NCBI GenBank assembly: GCA_905183005.1
Contig: CAJJDO010000010.1
Location: 421,865 to 485,864, forward strand
Direction: 5' to 3'
DNA length: 64,000 bases
DNA from: Paramecium pentaurelia
Taxonomy: Eukaryota; Ciliophora; Oligohymenophorea; Peniculida; Parameciidae
The notes under the pieces were generated by a model. The model had not been told where the DNA came from, ran no database searches, and saw only the letters and a program-made list of their open reading frames with translations. The number at the start of each line of letters is the position of its first letter. Within the stretch, counting starts at the first letter, position 1. A program made the position numbers and the translations under genes. This document shows positions 25,472-38,887 of the stretch, one piece after another.

Positions 25472-26119
25472 AATTTCTATTAAAATATATTTTATTTCTA
25501 ATTAGAAATAACTTAAGGACTTATAATAAAAATATATGAATTATAATTATAAAAGCTAGTTTAATTGAAAAGCATTTATTATTGATAAATAAACAAGACT
25601 TAAGTATGTTCTTTATCAAAATTTTAACTATGATATTGAATACTTTATTGATATGATAAAAACATAAATTAAAATAATTGAATTAAAGTGTAACTCTTCT
25701 GTATTGACACATTCAAAATTATGAGGTGTCTATTTGAAATCTGATTCGTTTAATAAAAATTTCATTCAATAAATGATAATAATCATTATTATCATATTTT
25801 CTAGTCTATTTATATTCATAATTACTTTTATACGTGGAATAATTAAAAAGTATTATCTTTATTGATATCATTTTTGATTTTACATATATTTATTTATGTA
25901 CTTTTATTGATTACAATTACTATTATAGATATTTATGATGCTTGAGAATAATACTATTGTATTTAAATTAATATTTATGATTAGAGTTATATTGTAAGGG
26001 ACATTATCATTCAAATTAGTTACATTTTCAATACAAGATCTCTTAAGTTGTTCTTATTTTTTGATTATTTATATTTATTTTGTTATTCATCAGTTAAATA
26101 TATTATTTCAAAATTAAAA
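25472..26119. other. Divergent intergenic region, 648 bp
   Basis: Separates the kinase gene (-) from the Myb gene (+) and should contain both promoters. It is very AT-rich and includes runs of alternating ATAATA/TTATTAT around 25775-25800. No gene or recognisable regulatory motif was found. Confidence 0.45.
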
Positions 26120-27122
26120 ATGCGAAAGAAAATAGAGAAAACAAAAAAAAGTATCAATTCCTATTATCTTTAGAACCTTGGACTGATTATGAAGACACTC
26201 AAGTAATGTAATTGGTGGAATAGTATGGTCCTCATAAATGGACTTTTATAGCCTCTAAATTACCAGGAAGGATTGGAAAATAATGTAGAGAGAGGTATTG
26301 AATTTTATTAATGTTTTAGATGGCATAATCATTTGAATCCTTTAATTAAAAAGACTCCTTGGGATTTTAGTGAAGAGTGGCTCCTTTTCTTATATCATAA
26401 AGCTATAAGCAATAAATGGGCAGAAATTGCAAAACATCTAGAAGGGAGAACAGATAATGCCATAAAGAATCATTGGAATTCTGGAATGAAAAAGAGAATT
26501 CCAGAATTCACAGATAAATTATTAGGAATAAAATAATAGTTTCTCTAAAAAGGGTTGTATCAATTAATTTTATGAAGGAAGGCCTTCTTATTTTGATCAA
26601 TTTGAGATTGAGTTTGAAAGAAAAGCTTTAGAAATTATCTTTCTCAACAAAACCTATGTAAGTTTACTCACAGATTCCGAAGATGAAGATGAAGAACCTA
26701 AAAAATAACCAATCTAATAAAGTAGAGAAAGCACAGCTATTAGAATCTAATAATATGTAGATTATAATATAATATTAATTAGAATGAAATGAGAAATAGA
26801 ACTATAATTAAACATCCTAGAAGAAATAGAATGCATAAAAAATATCTACTTTTTAAGAAATAATAAAAAGAAAATAATAATTCAAATAAAGAGAATTTTT
26901 TATAATGGACACATACTCCTTAAAAATATGAAAAGTATAATTAAATTTTATTCTAGTGATGATTATTATTATACACCAGCTGCATTTAATAAATAAAGGA
27001 GAATGAGTCATAGTAGTCTTAAATATAGTTAACTTTAAAGCTATGTAAATGAGAGCATATAACAATAATATAACGAATCCTATATTGAAAGGGAAGAATT
27101 AAAGCAGAATTTATTCCTTTGA
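26120..27122 (+). CDS. Two-repeat Myb-type DNA-binding protein, 292 aa
   Basis: Five introns (26151-26173, 26295-26319, 26554-26581, 26757-26782, 26935-26956; 22-28 nt) give an exact 293-codon frame from ATG 26120 to TGA 27120. Near the N-terminus are two SANT/Myb repeats. The first runs PWTDYEDTQVMQLVEQYG to GKQCRERWHNHLNP; the second runs TPWDFSEEWLLF to GRTDNAIKNHWNSGMKKR. The regularly spaced tryptophans and the third-helix sequences (GKQCRERW, DNAIKNHW) are those of R2R3-class Myb factors, which bind AAC-type DNA sites in the nucleus. The remainder is acidic (DSEDEDEEPKK), then basic and Gln/Asn-rich, with no further domain seen. Intron 3 uses an AAG acceptor. Confidence 0.92.
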
Positions 27123-27761
27123 AATTTTGATTCAATTTTGAGAATTTTTTTATTTCTTTATTTTGGTTTAAATAAAGAGATTAATTATTTAATATTTTTT
27201 ATGTTAAGCTCTCTTATTAATGGTTTATAATTTTATATACAATTTTGTGTATATTTGTATTATTATATAATCTATGAAATATCTATAAAGAATATTAGAT
27301 TTATATCTATAATATAATATGTTAAATTTAAAGGAGAAACTAAAAGGTTTAAATAAATAATATAATAAGAAATGCTTATTATTAATTTTTATTGAGTGGA
27401 TACATAAAATTAAGATATATATATAATTTTTATTTTTAAATATATATTATATTTTATTGGTTTATCTAATGAAGTATTACTATTTATAAATAGATATAAT
27501 CAATTAATTTATTGAAATTAGATTCTATATTAGTTAATATTAATGTATAAATAATGCAAAAAATATATTAATTATGAGTAAAATAATTGACTTGTTTATT
27601 TAAAATGGGTGAAATATAACTAAGACAGATGTTAAATGATTAAAATAAATAAACACAATATTATTTAAAATTTAGATTCTAAATTAATTTAATAGAAGGT
27701 TTTAAAGATTATATTTTATTGATGATAAAAATAAAATTTTTGCAATATATATATATTTATA
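27123..27761. other. Convergent intergenic spacer, 639 bp
   Basis: It lies between the 3' ends of the Myb (+) and TALE (-) genes. It is about 80% or more A/T, with (AT)n patches near 27415-27450. No gene was seen on either strand. Confidence 0.5.
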
Positions 27762-29340
27762 TCATTTCTTTTATTCATTTTGCATTTATTACTAATACAT
27801 TGGATATAATACTCCATTTTAAGGATTTTAAAGTTATCCATTAAACTATTAAAATCCTGCTTAAAGTGCTTGTAGATTAGGTATTTATGGTATTTAAGTC
27901 TATATATTTGTAACTTAAACTGGTTATTATATCTGTTATCCTGGACCTTACTATAAAAATTATTAAAATCCTGCCTATTATAATGAGGGTAATAAGGGAA
28001 ATATTGGAACTTAATGCAATTAAGGTAATCCATTTAGAGGAGGTACTTTAGATTAGTCTTAAAAATTATAATATTGAGATAAAAATTATGGCCCAAGTTA
28101 AAATTATAGAGGATTCAATTGATTTAAAGGATTAAGCCATTATAATTATTATAATTGTGCAATTTATTACATTTATTAGAATTACTAGAATTGATTAGGT
28201 TATTAAAATTATGAAAGATCAGAAGCAAATGATCCTGTTTTAGCTTCTTATTTAATATTGTTAGCATCAGATGATTTATTTTGGCAACCTTCTTCCATTT
28301 TTACTTTCTTTTGGAGTGGTATTTACAATTGAAATTATTATTAAAGAAGTTATTATTATTGTAATTGTTATTATTATTATTATTATTATTAAAATTATTA
28401 TTATTATTATTGTAATTATTATGGAGGTATATTTAATTATTAAGGCTATATTATTTATTATTATTATGGTGGTTGTTATTAAATTAATTTTAAAGGTTTT
28501 TTCTATTCTTTTGAAGAATCTTCTTCTTGACTATCACTTTCTTTCATTAATCCATGTTCAAATTTTTTTTTTAAGGGTTCCAAATATCTTTTTCTAGAGT
28601 TTGTAAACCAATTTTAAATCTAAAACTATAAGTTATATAGTAATACTTGTCTAACATGCATACCAGTTATTTTTGAGAGTCTTTATTTTTCAGTATTATC
28701 TGGATATGGATTATCGAGATGATCCAAAAACCATTTTTTAAGAATATCTATAGATCTCTTTTAAAATTTATTTTTATTAGAATTTTTGTTAAACTACATT
28801 ATAGGTTGTTGCTCATCCTCATCGTTTTTTTCTTTTTCTTTAAATAAAATATTTTTACTTATTTCTTCATTACTACTGCTTTCCTCTCCTAATGAATTGC
28901 TCTCTTCAACATCATCTTCACAATTAAACAATTATGAAGCCAGTTTATCAAATTATTCTTTAGATTGTTTAAGTTTTTATTGTTTTTCTTGTATAGATTC
29001 ATATAATTTGTCTAATCCTTCTTCTATTTATTAAGTTATTTGAGTTTCATTATATTCAGTAACAGTTGATGAAAATAATGGCAAAAAGACTTGTTAGAGT
29101 CTATTATGTGAACATTTTTCACATATTTCAAGGTATTTTGTATCAAATATTTGAGCAAGACATTTACGAAACTTTAAACTTTTAAAAATGTAAGGAAACA
29201 TTTGAATAGGTATTTTATGGTCTATATTTATATGATTACATACCTGAAATTGGAATAGTAATTTAACTAAGCATTTCAGAGAGGATACAAATATCTTCAG
29301 CTTCAAATTAAATGCAAATTTAACACTAAGACTCAGTCAT
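27762..29340 (-). CDS. TALE-class homeodomain protein with Gln-rich C-terminus, 511 aa
   Basis: ATG is at 29340-29338 and TGA at 27764-27762. Introns 29222-29243 (22 nt) and 28626-28646 (21 nt) leave 512 codons. The N-terminal 70 residues carry Cys pairs (CQIC and CEKC) that may bind zinc. A helical and acidic region follows. The homeodomain (about residues 190-250) contains KKWFLDHLDNPYPDN, with the PYP three-residue loop extension diagnostic of TALE. Its recognition helix is QIQNWFTNSRKRYLEPL with the invariant W, F, N and R. The second intron sits just before the recognition helix. The last 230 residues are mostly Gln with Leu, Pro and Phe, a common activation-domain composition. It is predicted to be a sequence-specific nuclear transcription factor. 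Its ATG is 25 bp from the ATG of the divergent coiled-coil gene. Confidence 0.92.
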
Positions 29341-29365
29341 ATATAAATAAACTTTATTAATAAAA

Positions 29366-32300
29366 ATGAGTAATTTATCTCCAGAACCAGAAAAACAATC
29401 AGATGAGATTTCTAGGCTTAAACTAAGTTTGATGTTAAAAGATAATGAAATAAGAGCACTAAAACTAAAGGTTAATCCAAGTGACGAGATTGAAAGGCTT
29501 CAACAGGAAGTTGAAAAAATGAAGGAGGCATACGAGTCTGAAATCAATCTGCTGAAAGAAGAAAATTATGAGTATTCAGAACTCTTGAAAGAAACTCAAG
29601 ACTAAGCTGAATATCTAAAATCAGTTGTAATAGGTAAAGATAAAGAGATAGCTGAACTGAAATCTTAAAATGCTAATGATGAAATAGTAAAATCAAGATC
29701 CAGAAATGGAGAATTATAACTGGCATTAGCAGAAAATGCTAATTTAAAAAACGAATTGTAAATATTGTAAACTAAGTTGGATGATGCATATCTTAGTAAA
29801 TAAGTTATGGATGAACAACTACAAAGTCTAGGATAGATGTTGGAAGTAGAATAAAGAAATACTTTGAATTAAGCTAATCAAATTAGTACTTTATAGAAGG
29901 AAGCTTAATATTTAAGAAATTCTGTTAATGATAGAGAAAGATTTATAGTAGGAAAAGAAAAGATTATTAAATTAAAAGATGGAGAAATAAATAGATAATA
30001 AGAAATTATTAATGATACCCTTGCTAAATTGGCAGAAATGTAGCACGATAACTAAGTTATTGTTACATAGAATGACCAATATTATAAACTACTTTAAGAG
30101 AAATAAGCAGAAATAGATTCTCTAAAAGATCAATTATAATTCTTTGCTGAAGATTTATAAAGAGTATAAAATTATGAAGGTTAATATAATGATGCTCAAG
30201 CAAAAATTAAATAATTAGCTTAATATATATAAGAGATTGAAAAGTAATTATAAGACTAAAAAGATTAATATGAAAAATAAATTAAAGAATTATTAGATAA
30301 TGCTAAAGCAACAGAGAATGAAAAAGATCATACTATTGATGAACTTGAAAATGACAATACTAATAAAACTAATTAAATAGAGGCATAAAATAAATAAATA
30401 TAATAATTACAAAAAGAACTTAAAGATGCTGATAATAAAAGAGATAGAGAAGTAAAAGATGTCTAAAGAAAATTAGATGCAGAACTTAAAAAGACAGCTA
30501 CTTTGGATAAAAATAATAAGACTTTAAAAGATAAAACAGATGAATAGGCAAAATAAATTAATGCTGCCAATTAAGAGTTGGATCAATTAGATGAAAAAAT
30601 TGCTGATTTAGAATAGAAGGTTAAAGATTAATAAAATTAAATTAAAGATTTAGAAAAAGAAATTAAAGATTTAAATAAAGAAAAATAAAATTTAATATAA
30701 GATAATAATAATTTACATTAAAAATACAATTAAGCTGAAGAAAAAGCTTTGTAATAATAAAAAGAATTAGCAAAAGCATAAAAAGAATTAAGTGATAAAC
30801 ATAATGATGCAGATTAATTAAATAAGGATTTAGATGAATATGAATAAGAAAATAAAGAATTACAAAAAGAAATTGATTAATTAAATGATTAAATTAATTA
30901 ATTGAATAAAGAAGTTGCTTAAAAATTAAAATAAATAGATTAATAAGCTAAAGATATTTAAAAATTATAAGAAAATTTAGAAAAATCTAAATTAGATAAT
31001 TAAAATAAATAATAAGAAAATAAATAATTATAATAAAATAATAATGATTTAAATAAATAATTAAATGAATCAAAAAAATAAACTTAAAAATTATAAGATT
31101 AAATTAACAATGCTGAATAAAAATAGAATAAGACTTAAGATTAATTGAAAAATTAATTATAAGAAGCATAAAATGAAATTAAATAATTGAAGGATTAACT
31201 TAAAGAATAAGAAAAAGATAAGAAAAATTTATAAAATGAAATTAATAATCTCAATAAAGAATGTGATGATTTAGATGCTAAATTATAATAAAAAATAAAA
31301 GAATAATTAGAAAATTCAGAAATTAAAAGACTTAATGATGAATTAAATAAGGCATTATAATTATTAAAATAAAAAGAAGATTAATTAACAAAAGTTTAAA
31401 ATGAATTAAATAAATTAAAAGAGTAGAAATAAAAAGATCTTAAAGAATAAAAAGAAAAAGATCAATAAAAAAAAGAATTAGAAAAATAAGTAAAAGATTT
31501 AGATGCTGAATGTGATTAATTAGATTAATAAAGATAAGCAGCTGTTAATGAGGCTGAAAAACTAAAATAAGAATTATAAAATTTAAATGATTTGAAAAAA
31601 CAATTAAAAGATACTTAAAACAAATTAGCTTAAGCTGAAAAATAAATAGCTTAATTAGATCCTGAAGCAGTTAAAAATAAAATATAAAAAGCTGAATAAG
31701 ATGCTAAAAATGCTATTTAAGCATAAAATTAAGCAAAAAAAGATTTAGATAAAGCTAATAGTCAATTAAAATAAAAAGAGAAAGAAAATAAGGATCTAGA
31801 TGATGAATGTAATGCTCTTGAAGCTTAAGTATAGGATCTTAAAGAATAAGCTAAATAATAAGAAGATGAAATTAAAGATAAATAAAATTAAATAGATTAA
31901 TTATAAAAAGAAAATCAATAACTAAAGAAAGATGATATAAAAGGAGAAATTGAAAAGCTAAGAAAATTTATTTAAGAATAAAAACCAATACTTGATAATT
32001 TAGAAAAAGAATCTTCATAAAGTGATAAAAGAAGATCAGATTTAGAAAAATAAATAGCTAAAAGTCAAGATGATTTAAATAAACTAAAAAAGAAGAAGGG
32101 AGCAAATGGAGATAATGATTAATAAATTTAAGATTTAGTTTAAAGACTTGATGAATTAGATAATTAATTATAATAAGAAGTGGATAAATATATAGAATCA
32201 GTTTCAAATATTGAGAAAGTGCTTACAGGTATTATATATTATTATTTAAGATATTACTGAAAAACTATTAAAATTAAAACTTCAAATTAATGAAGTACAA

Positions 32301-32456
32301 GAAGAAGATGGATAATAATTTAATGATGTATTTTAGGTATATTTCTAAAATATTATTTAGCTTGTAAAAAATCTTTGTAATGATTACAAATAAGGTTTAG
32401 CAACTCATAATTAAGCAATGGAAGATCTTTTAAAATAAATAAATAAATAATTTTGA
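29366..32456 (+). CDS. Long coiled-coil protein, 1014 aa
   Basis: ATG 29366 to TGA 32454, with introns 32229-32250 (22 nt, AAG acceptor, removes a TGA) and 32337-32360 (24 nt, frame-neutral). Apart from a short polar N-terminus the whole protein is Lys/Glu/Gln/Asn/Leu-rich with continuous heptad patterning, as in structural coiled coils of the ciliate cortex, basal bodies or nucleus. No globular or motor domain was recognised. The strong bias toward TAA-encoded Gln and the lack of Pro fit a rod. Function is unknown; a cytoskeletal role is an inference from composition only. Confidence 0.85.
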
Positions 32457-32507
32457 ATAGTATTTGATTTAGCATTAATATATATCTATCTATATTATAT
32501 TTATATT

Positions 32508-33581
32508 TCAAAATTCAAGTTATTTTACATTGGATTAATTATTTTATTAAGACTTATTTGGATATTATTGTGGTTTTTAAATAGTATATTGTTATTAAAT
32601 AATATTAAAATTTTAAATTTATTTAAAAGGAGATTATGATAGTTAATTATCTCTATTTTTAAATTAACTTCTTATACTAATTTAAGGAGGAGGATTCATA
32701 ACAAAGTTATTTTATCTTTACCTAGAAGTTGACCTAGATTTAGGTTTCAAAGCTTCTAAAACTCGATCAATATTATATCGTTTTTGAGAATCTACCTTTA
32801 ACATATTTTTTAAAAGTTCTTTATAATCAACTTCAATTTTCAATTTATTGATTTTATCTGAAATATCATCATCTGTAGCTGATAAAATTGCATTTGAAAT
32901 TTCTTAAAATGTTTTACCTAAAAAGAGGTTAAATAATTTAATTATACCTTAAAACATCAATTATCTAGTTAATATTTCATATATTAGAATTCCAAAACTC
33001 CAAATATCACATTTTGTAGAATAATTATCATTATTATTGGTTAGTAATTCTGGAGCTAAATAATAAGGAGTTCCAACAGCTTTAGTTTTTAAGTTTGAAA
33101 TATTCTTTACAACTCCAAAGTCACATATTTTAAATACTTACTATGATTCATTTTTATCATTTGAAAAGAGAGTCTTAATTAAAATATTTTCAGGTTTTAA
33201 GTCTCTATGAGCCAAACCCATCTCATGTAATTCTTTAATTCCTGAGCCAATCTATTTTATAATAAATCGAATATTTTTTTAATCTATTTTATTCTAAATA
33301 AGTTCGTTATATAAACAAGAATCACCTAATTCCATTACAATATATGAGAACCTACCAATTTATTCAAAGTCGTAGATTTGTATTAAATTTTTACATCTTT
33401 TGAATTTTTATTGAATTAACTGATCGTAAAACTCTAATTCTCCTTCTCCAAAGTATTCCTGTTTCTTTATAGCATATAATTCATTCTAATATTGAGCTTT
33501 AAACACTTTTCCTGTAGCTCCTTATCCAATTTAATATAAAATAGTATATTCTTTATTATTAACTTTGATTGTGTTTTGCAT
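32508..33581 (-). CDS. Ser/Thr protein kinase, 347 aa
   Basis: ATG at 33581-33579, TGA at 32510-32508, and one 30-nt intron (32918-32947). Kinase motifs: GQGATGKV loop, YAIKK lysine, GLAHRDLKPENIL, DFGVVK, GTPYYLAPELL and CDIWSFGILIYEIL, ending MLKVDSQKRYNIDRVL. All catalytic residues are intact. A Ser/Arg/Gln-rich tail of about 75 residues follows. It shares hinge and APE regions with the kinase at 24046-25471 and to a lesser degree with that at 36005-37209. It converges on the coiled-coil gene with only 51 bp between stops and diverges from the next gene with 40 bp between starts. Confidence 0.9.
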
Positions 33582-33621
33582 TATTAGATTGTTAGATTAT
33601 TAATTAGTTAAATTAATATTA

Positions 33622-35825
33622 ATGAAATTAGGGACATGTACTGAATGGTTATTCTTCCATATATGGAAAAAAAATCCAAAAACTGGACATAGTTGTGATG
33701 GAATTTTTGTTGCAGATTCAGTAATTTATAGATGGGCTCAGCCTTACTTTAGTAATTATTATTTATAATGTTAAGGATATTTTACTATATAGGATGGTTA
33801 AGTAATAAGGAAAACTAAAGAGAGAGTATTCATTGATCAAGTTGAAAGTTCATTTAAATAAGAAAATACAGTAGCATAATTAATAACTAGTCAGGTATAA
33901 TATAAAAATTATAAATAAACATCAGATGCAAAACAAATAATAAGAGATAATTACATTTGAGTATTTAGATTATGAAAGTTTTAAAATATTTCTTCATTAA
34001 AGAGAGAAAGACTTAAATTTAGTCCTATAAAAGTATGTATCAATTATTTATAAGATTTATTTATCCAAAAAATGATTAAAATTCAATGATTAGAGTAACC
34101 TGGTCTCCATAATTTTGTTTGGTTATGAGGAAAACAAATATTAATAAAATGAATGATATGAAGAAGACTCAAGTTGAAAGAGTTGCTACATTTGATGGAC
34201 CAGAATATTTAATATAAGGAGATTCAATCAATTCACCTTTATTAAGTGCAGATTTAGAGTAATTATGTGTGAATATTGTGAAACACATATTAGAAGTATC
34301 AGGAGGGAATATTTAAATAATAAGAATGGTCTTATATTTTAAAGTTGATTATGAAAATAGGATATGGTTGCTTTTTTGTACTAATATTAAGGTGAAGGAT
34401 AAGTTCAATGACATATTGTAATAGCCAAGAGTGCTTTCTCCTATATTTAGAGTTTTAAGAAAAGACCAAGAACCAGTATCATTTGCAAAAGAGTAGGCTT
34501 AGACTGTTATTAAAATAAATAATTAAGGTGAAATGCAATCTCTTCTTTATCAATTTAAAAACATATGTAGTAATTGTGATAGATTTTCTAATTAACTATA
34601 TCAATTAAAATTATAATTCATTATTGAAAGCTTTTAATAAGTATTAATTAAAAATATAAGAATTTAGTGAAGAAAGATTTTACTAGATTACCTGAAGAAC
34701 TAGAAAAGATTAAATAGAAATAAGATTAATAGATTCCAAAAGTCACTTATAATAGAAATATTCGGATGAGATAAAAATAAAATTTAAAAGAAGGTAAAAA
34801 TTTACTATAAAATTTAGAATATGAGATTTAAAATGAATTTTAAAATGATAATTAACAAACTGCTATTTTGATTGAGAAAAAAAAAATATTCAAAAATAAA
34901 TTAACTGAAGATGAATTATATACATAAATTAAAGAATTAGTTTAATTATTGAATGATGAATAAGAAGATTAGAAATTTAATTTTAATCATATTCCTCCTT
35001 TAATTCTAAAAGTTTGGGGTAAAATAAATGAAGAAAAATATTAATAATTATAAAATAATTAAAGTTGGAAAGATTTAACAACATAAGTTTGTTTAGATTG
35101 TTTTTTATAATATACTTAATGTTGTGAATAAACATTATTTGAAAGAAAAGCGTATGAATTTTTATTTATCAATTTTAGAGAAATTATGTCTTAAAAATTA
35201 AGAAAGATTGTCAACACCAAAGAAGAGAATGAAAAAGAAAAACTTCTTTTATCTAATACAAGTTTGAATGTTAATAGAATAACCTTCAATTAATTACCAA
35301 ATCTCCCATCTATCTCAGAATTACCATTAGATAAATAAAAAAGGATGTCAAGAAAATCTTAAAATATAACAACTTAAGAAATAGTAACAAAATAACTTGA
35401 TCAAACTCCTTAAAAGGCATCATAACCATCTGTATAAACAAATAAAAAGTTACAATAAACCCACCAATCATAATAATCTAATTAATCTAATTAATAACCT
35501 CCATAAACTATTATACCTAGTACAACATTATCAAATAAATATTTTCAATTGTAAAGATAGTCTTCTAGTCAGATAAATTAAATGAAATTAAAGATACCAA
35601 GTACTTAAAGAGTATAATATATTATTATTGTAGATATATCTGAATAAATAAGGCTTAAATATGTCAACAAATAAATCTATGCAATCTAAATCATCAAGAT
35701 CTACTTTAGATTAATCAAAAGTCTCTTTTGATTTTATGATAAATACTGTAACTTAATTAAAGAGAAAACTAGAAGAACTTGAATAAGATGAAAGATAATA
35801 AGAATAAGAATAAGAAAAACTTTGA
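33622..35825 (+). CDS. Protein of unknown function, 702 aa
   Basis: Four introns (33895-33925, 31 nt with CAG; 34033-34054, 22 nt with AAG; 34641-34660, 20 nt with AAG; 35612-35633, 22 nt with TAG) produce an exact 703-codon frame from ATG 33622 to TGA 35823. The N-terminal half is globular-looking with mixed strands and helices (for example IRMVLYFKVDYENRIWLLFC), aromatic-rich and with scattered Cys (ICSNCDRF). A helical Gln/Lys-rich middle follows, then another Cys-containing patch (VCLDCFLQYTQCCEQ), a Ser/Gln/Pro-rich low-complexity stretch and a coiled coil at the end. I did not recognise the family. The 20-nt intron is at the lower limit of functional intron size. Confidence 0.75.
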
Positions 35826-36004
35826 ACTTTTAAATTTAAATATACATTAAATATTATTATTATTGAGTTCATTAGTAAAATAGAATAGATTAAAAAATTA
35901 TTCTCTCTTTAAAGTTTAAGTTAAATATAAATAATACTTAAAATATAAAAGTTTTTTGTTAATATTAATTATATTCTAAATTTAATAATAAGCTAATTAA
36001 TTTA

Positions 36005-37209
36005 TCAATTACTTTAATGCAGTTTAGCTTAAAGTTTTTTTCTTAAAGATTCATTCATGTGTTTTAAAATCTCATCTTTTTGATTGCCTTCCTCTATCAT
36101 AATGCATAATTATTCTATTAGGGCTTAATCAGATAAAAAACATCTTAATCTAACCTAATTTTTAATATGATTTTTAGATTTTTAATTAAAGAGTTAATTT
36201 TAACTCAAATCTTAATTTTATATTTATGAATTAACTTAATTTGCTTTTTAATATTCTATTTTTTATTAATTCTTATATTATTCTTTGAACTAATCCTAAA
36301 CTTATGGTTAAAATAAATCTTAGTTTTTATTTTATAACCAACGTTAATTTTACCCATTAAATATTTTTTATTGGTATTAAAACATAGGTTGATTAAGCTC
36401 AAGAAGGATTTATTCAATATCAGGTCTTTTTGATGGTTCATAAGACAAGCAACTTATTGCAATATTTAAAAGTAGTGGATCATTAATCGTTTCTCTAAGC
36501 TTTTAATTTAAGTTTTTGGCTTATTTTATTTAGTCAAAAATTTAGTATATTTAGAGTCCATAAAATAATTAATAATTGGAAAAGAAATCATAAATAAGTG
36601 CTCCAAATGCCCAAATATCAACAGATTTGTCATATATTCCTTTTTTTTGGCTAAAATCAATTAATTCTGGGGCCATATAATAAGGAGTTCCTACATTAAC
36701 AGTGTTTAGATTTTAATTTTCTTGTAATTTACTTAATCCTAAGTCACAAATTTTTAATTAAACATTCATCTGATCAAAGCACTATAAGAGTATATTTTAG
36801 GGTTTGATGTCTCGATGTATAATATTCAATTAATGTATTTCCCAAATTCCAAAAGCTATCTTGAATAGAAACAGACACTTACTTAAAATAACATATTCTA
36901 TTTCTATTAAATATTTAAATTAAAACGATATTTATTCAAATACTCATAAAGATCTCCTTAATTACAAAAATCCATAATAACGCAAAAGCATTATATAATA
37001 CCTTAATATTGAAATTGATCGTAAGTGTTGATAACATTCTAGAATTTTATTTCCTTAATTTACTCATTCATTTTTTTTTCAGATTCTGTTAGATGATGCT
37101 AAACTTTTAAAGCATATTGAATATTTTTCTCATCAGTTACATGATACACCTTTCCAGTTGCTCCTTTACCAATTTCTTTATGAATAGTGTAATTATTAAT
37201 TACATTCAT
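36005..37209 (-). CDS. Ser/Thr protein kinase, 393 aa
   Basis: ATG at 37209-37207, TGA at 36007-36005, and a 23-nt intron (36860-36882, AAG acceptor). Motifs: GKGATGKV loop, YALKV lysine, IIHRDIKPQNILL, DLGLSK (DLG replacing DFG, still with the metal-binding Asp), GTPYYMAPELI and VDIWAFGALIYDFF, ending CLSYEPSKRPDIEQIL. Catalysis should be intact. A Gln-rich linker is followed by a C-terminal helical segment with Cys and Glu/Lys (QLCIMIEEGNQKDEILKHM). It is the third member of the local kinase group and starts 109 bp from the divergent CDPK gene. Confidence 0.9.
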
Positions 37210-37318
37210 TTTCTATTAAAATACTAAAAGAATATAAAATAATATATTAAATATAAAATAATTCATTATAAAATCAAGATATTAAATAATTTGTTTGTTT
37301 ATTTTATTCATTTATAAA

Positions 37319-38852
<1,534 letters not shown>

Positions 38853-38887
38853 GAATATAAAACATTAAAATTAATTTATTAAAATTA

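Noticed and set aside
27605..28597. Long plus-strand open frames (one Ile/Leu-rich, one Gly/Asn/Tyr/Gln-rich) that looked like a membrane protein or a degenerate prion-like pseudogene
   Set aside because: They are antisense to the Gln-rich C-terminus of the TALE homeodomain gene, whose minus-strand frame is perfect after two introns. The plus-strand Asn/Tyr/Gln frame contains several TGA.
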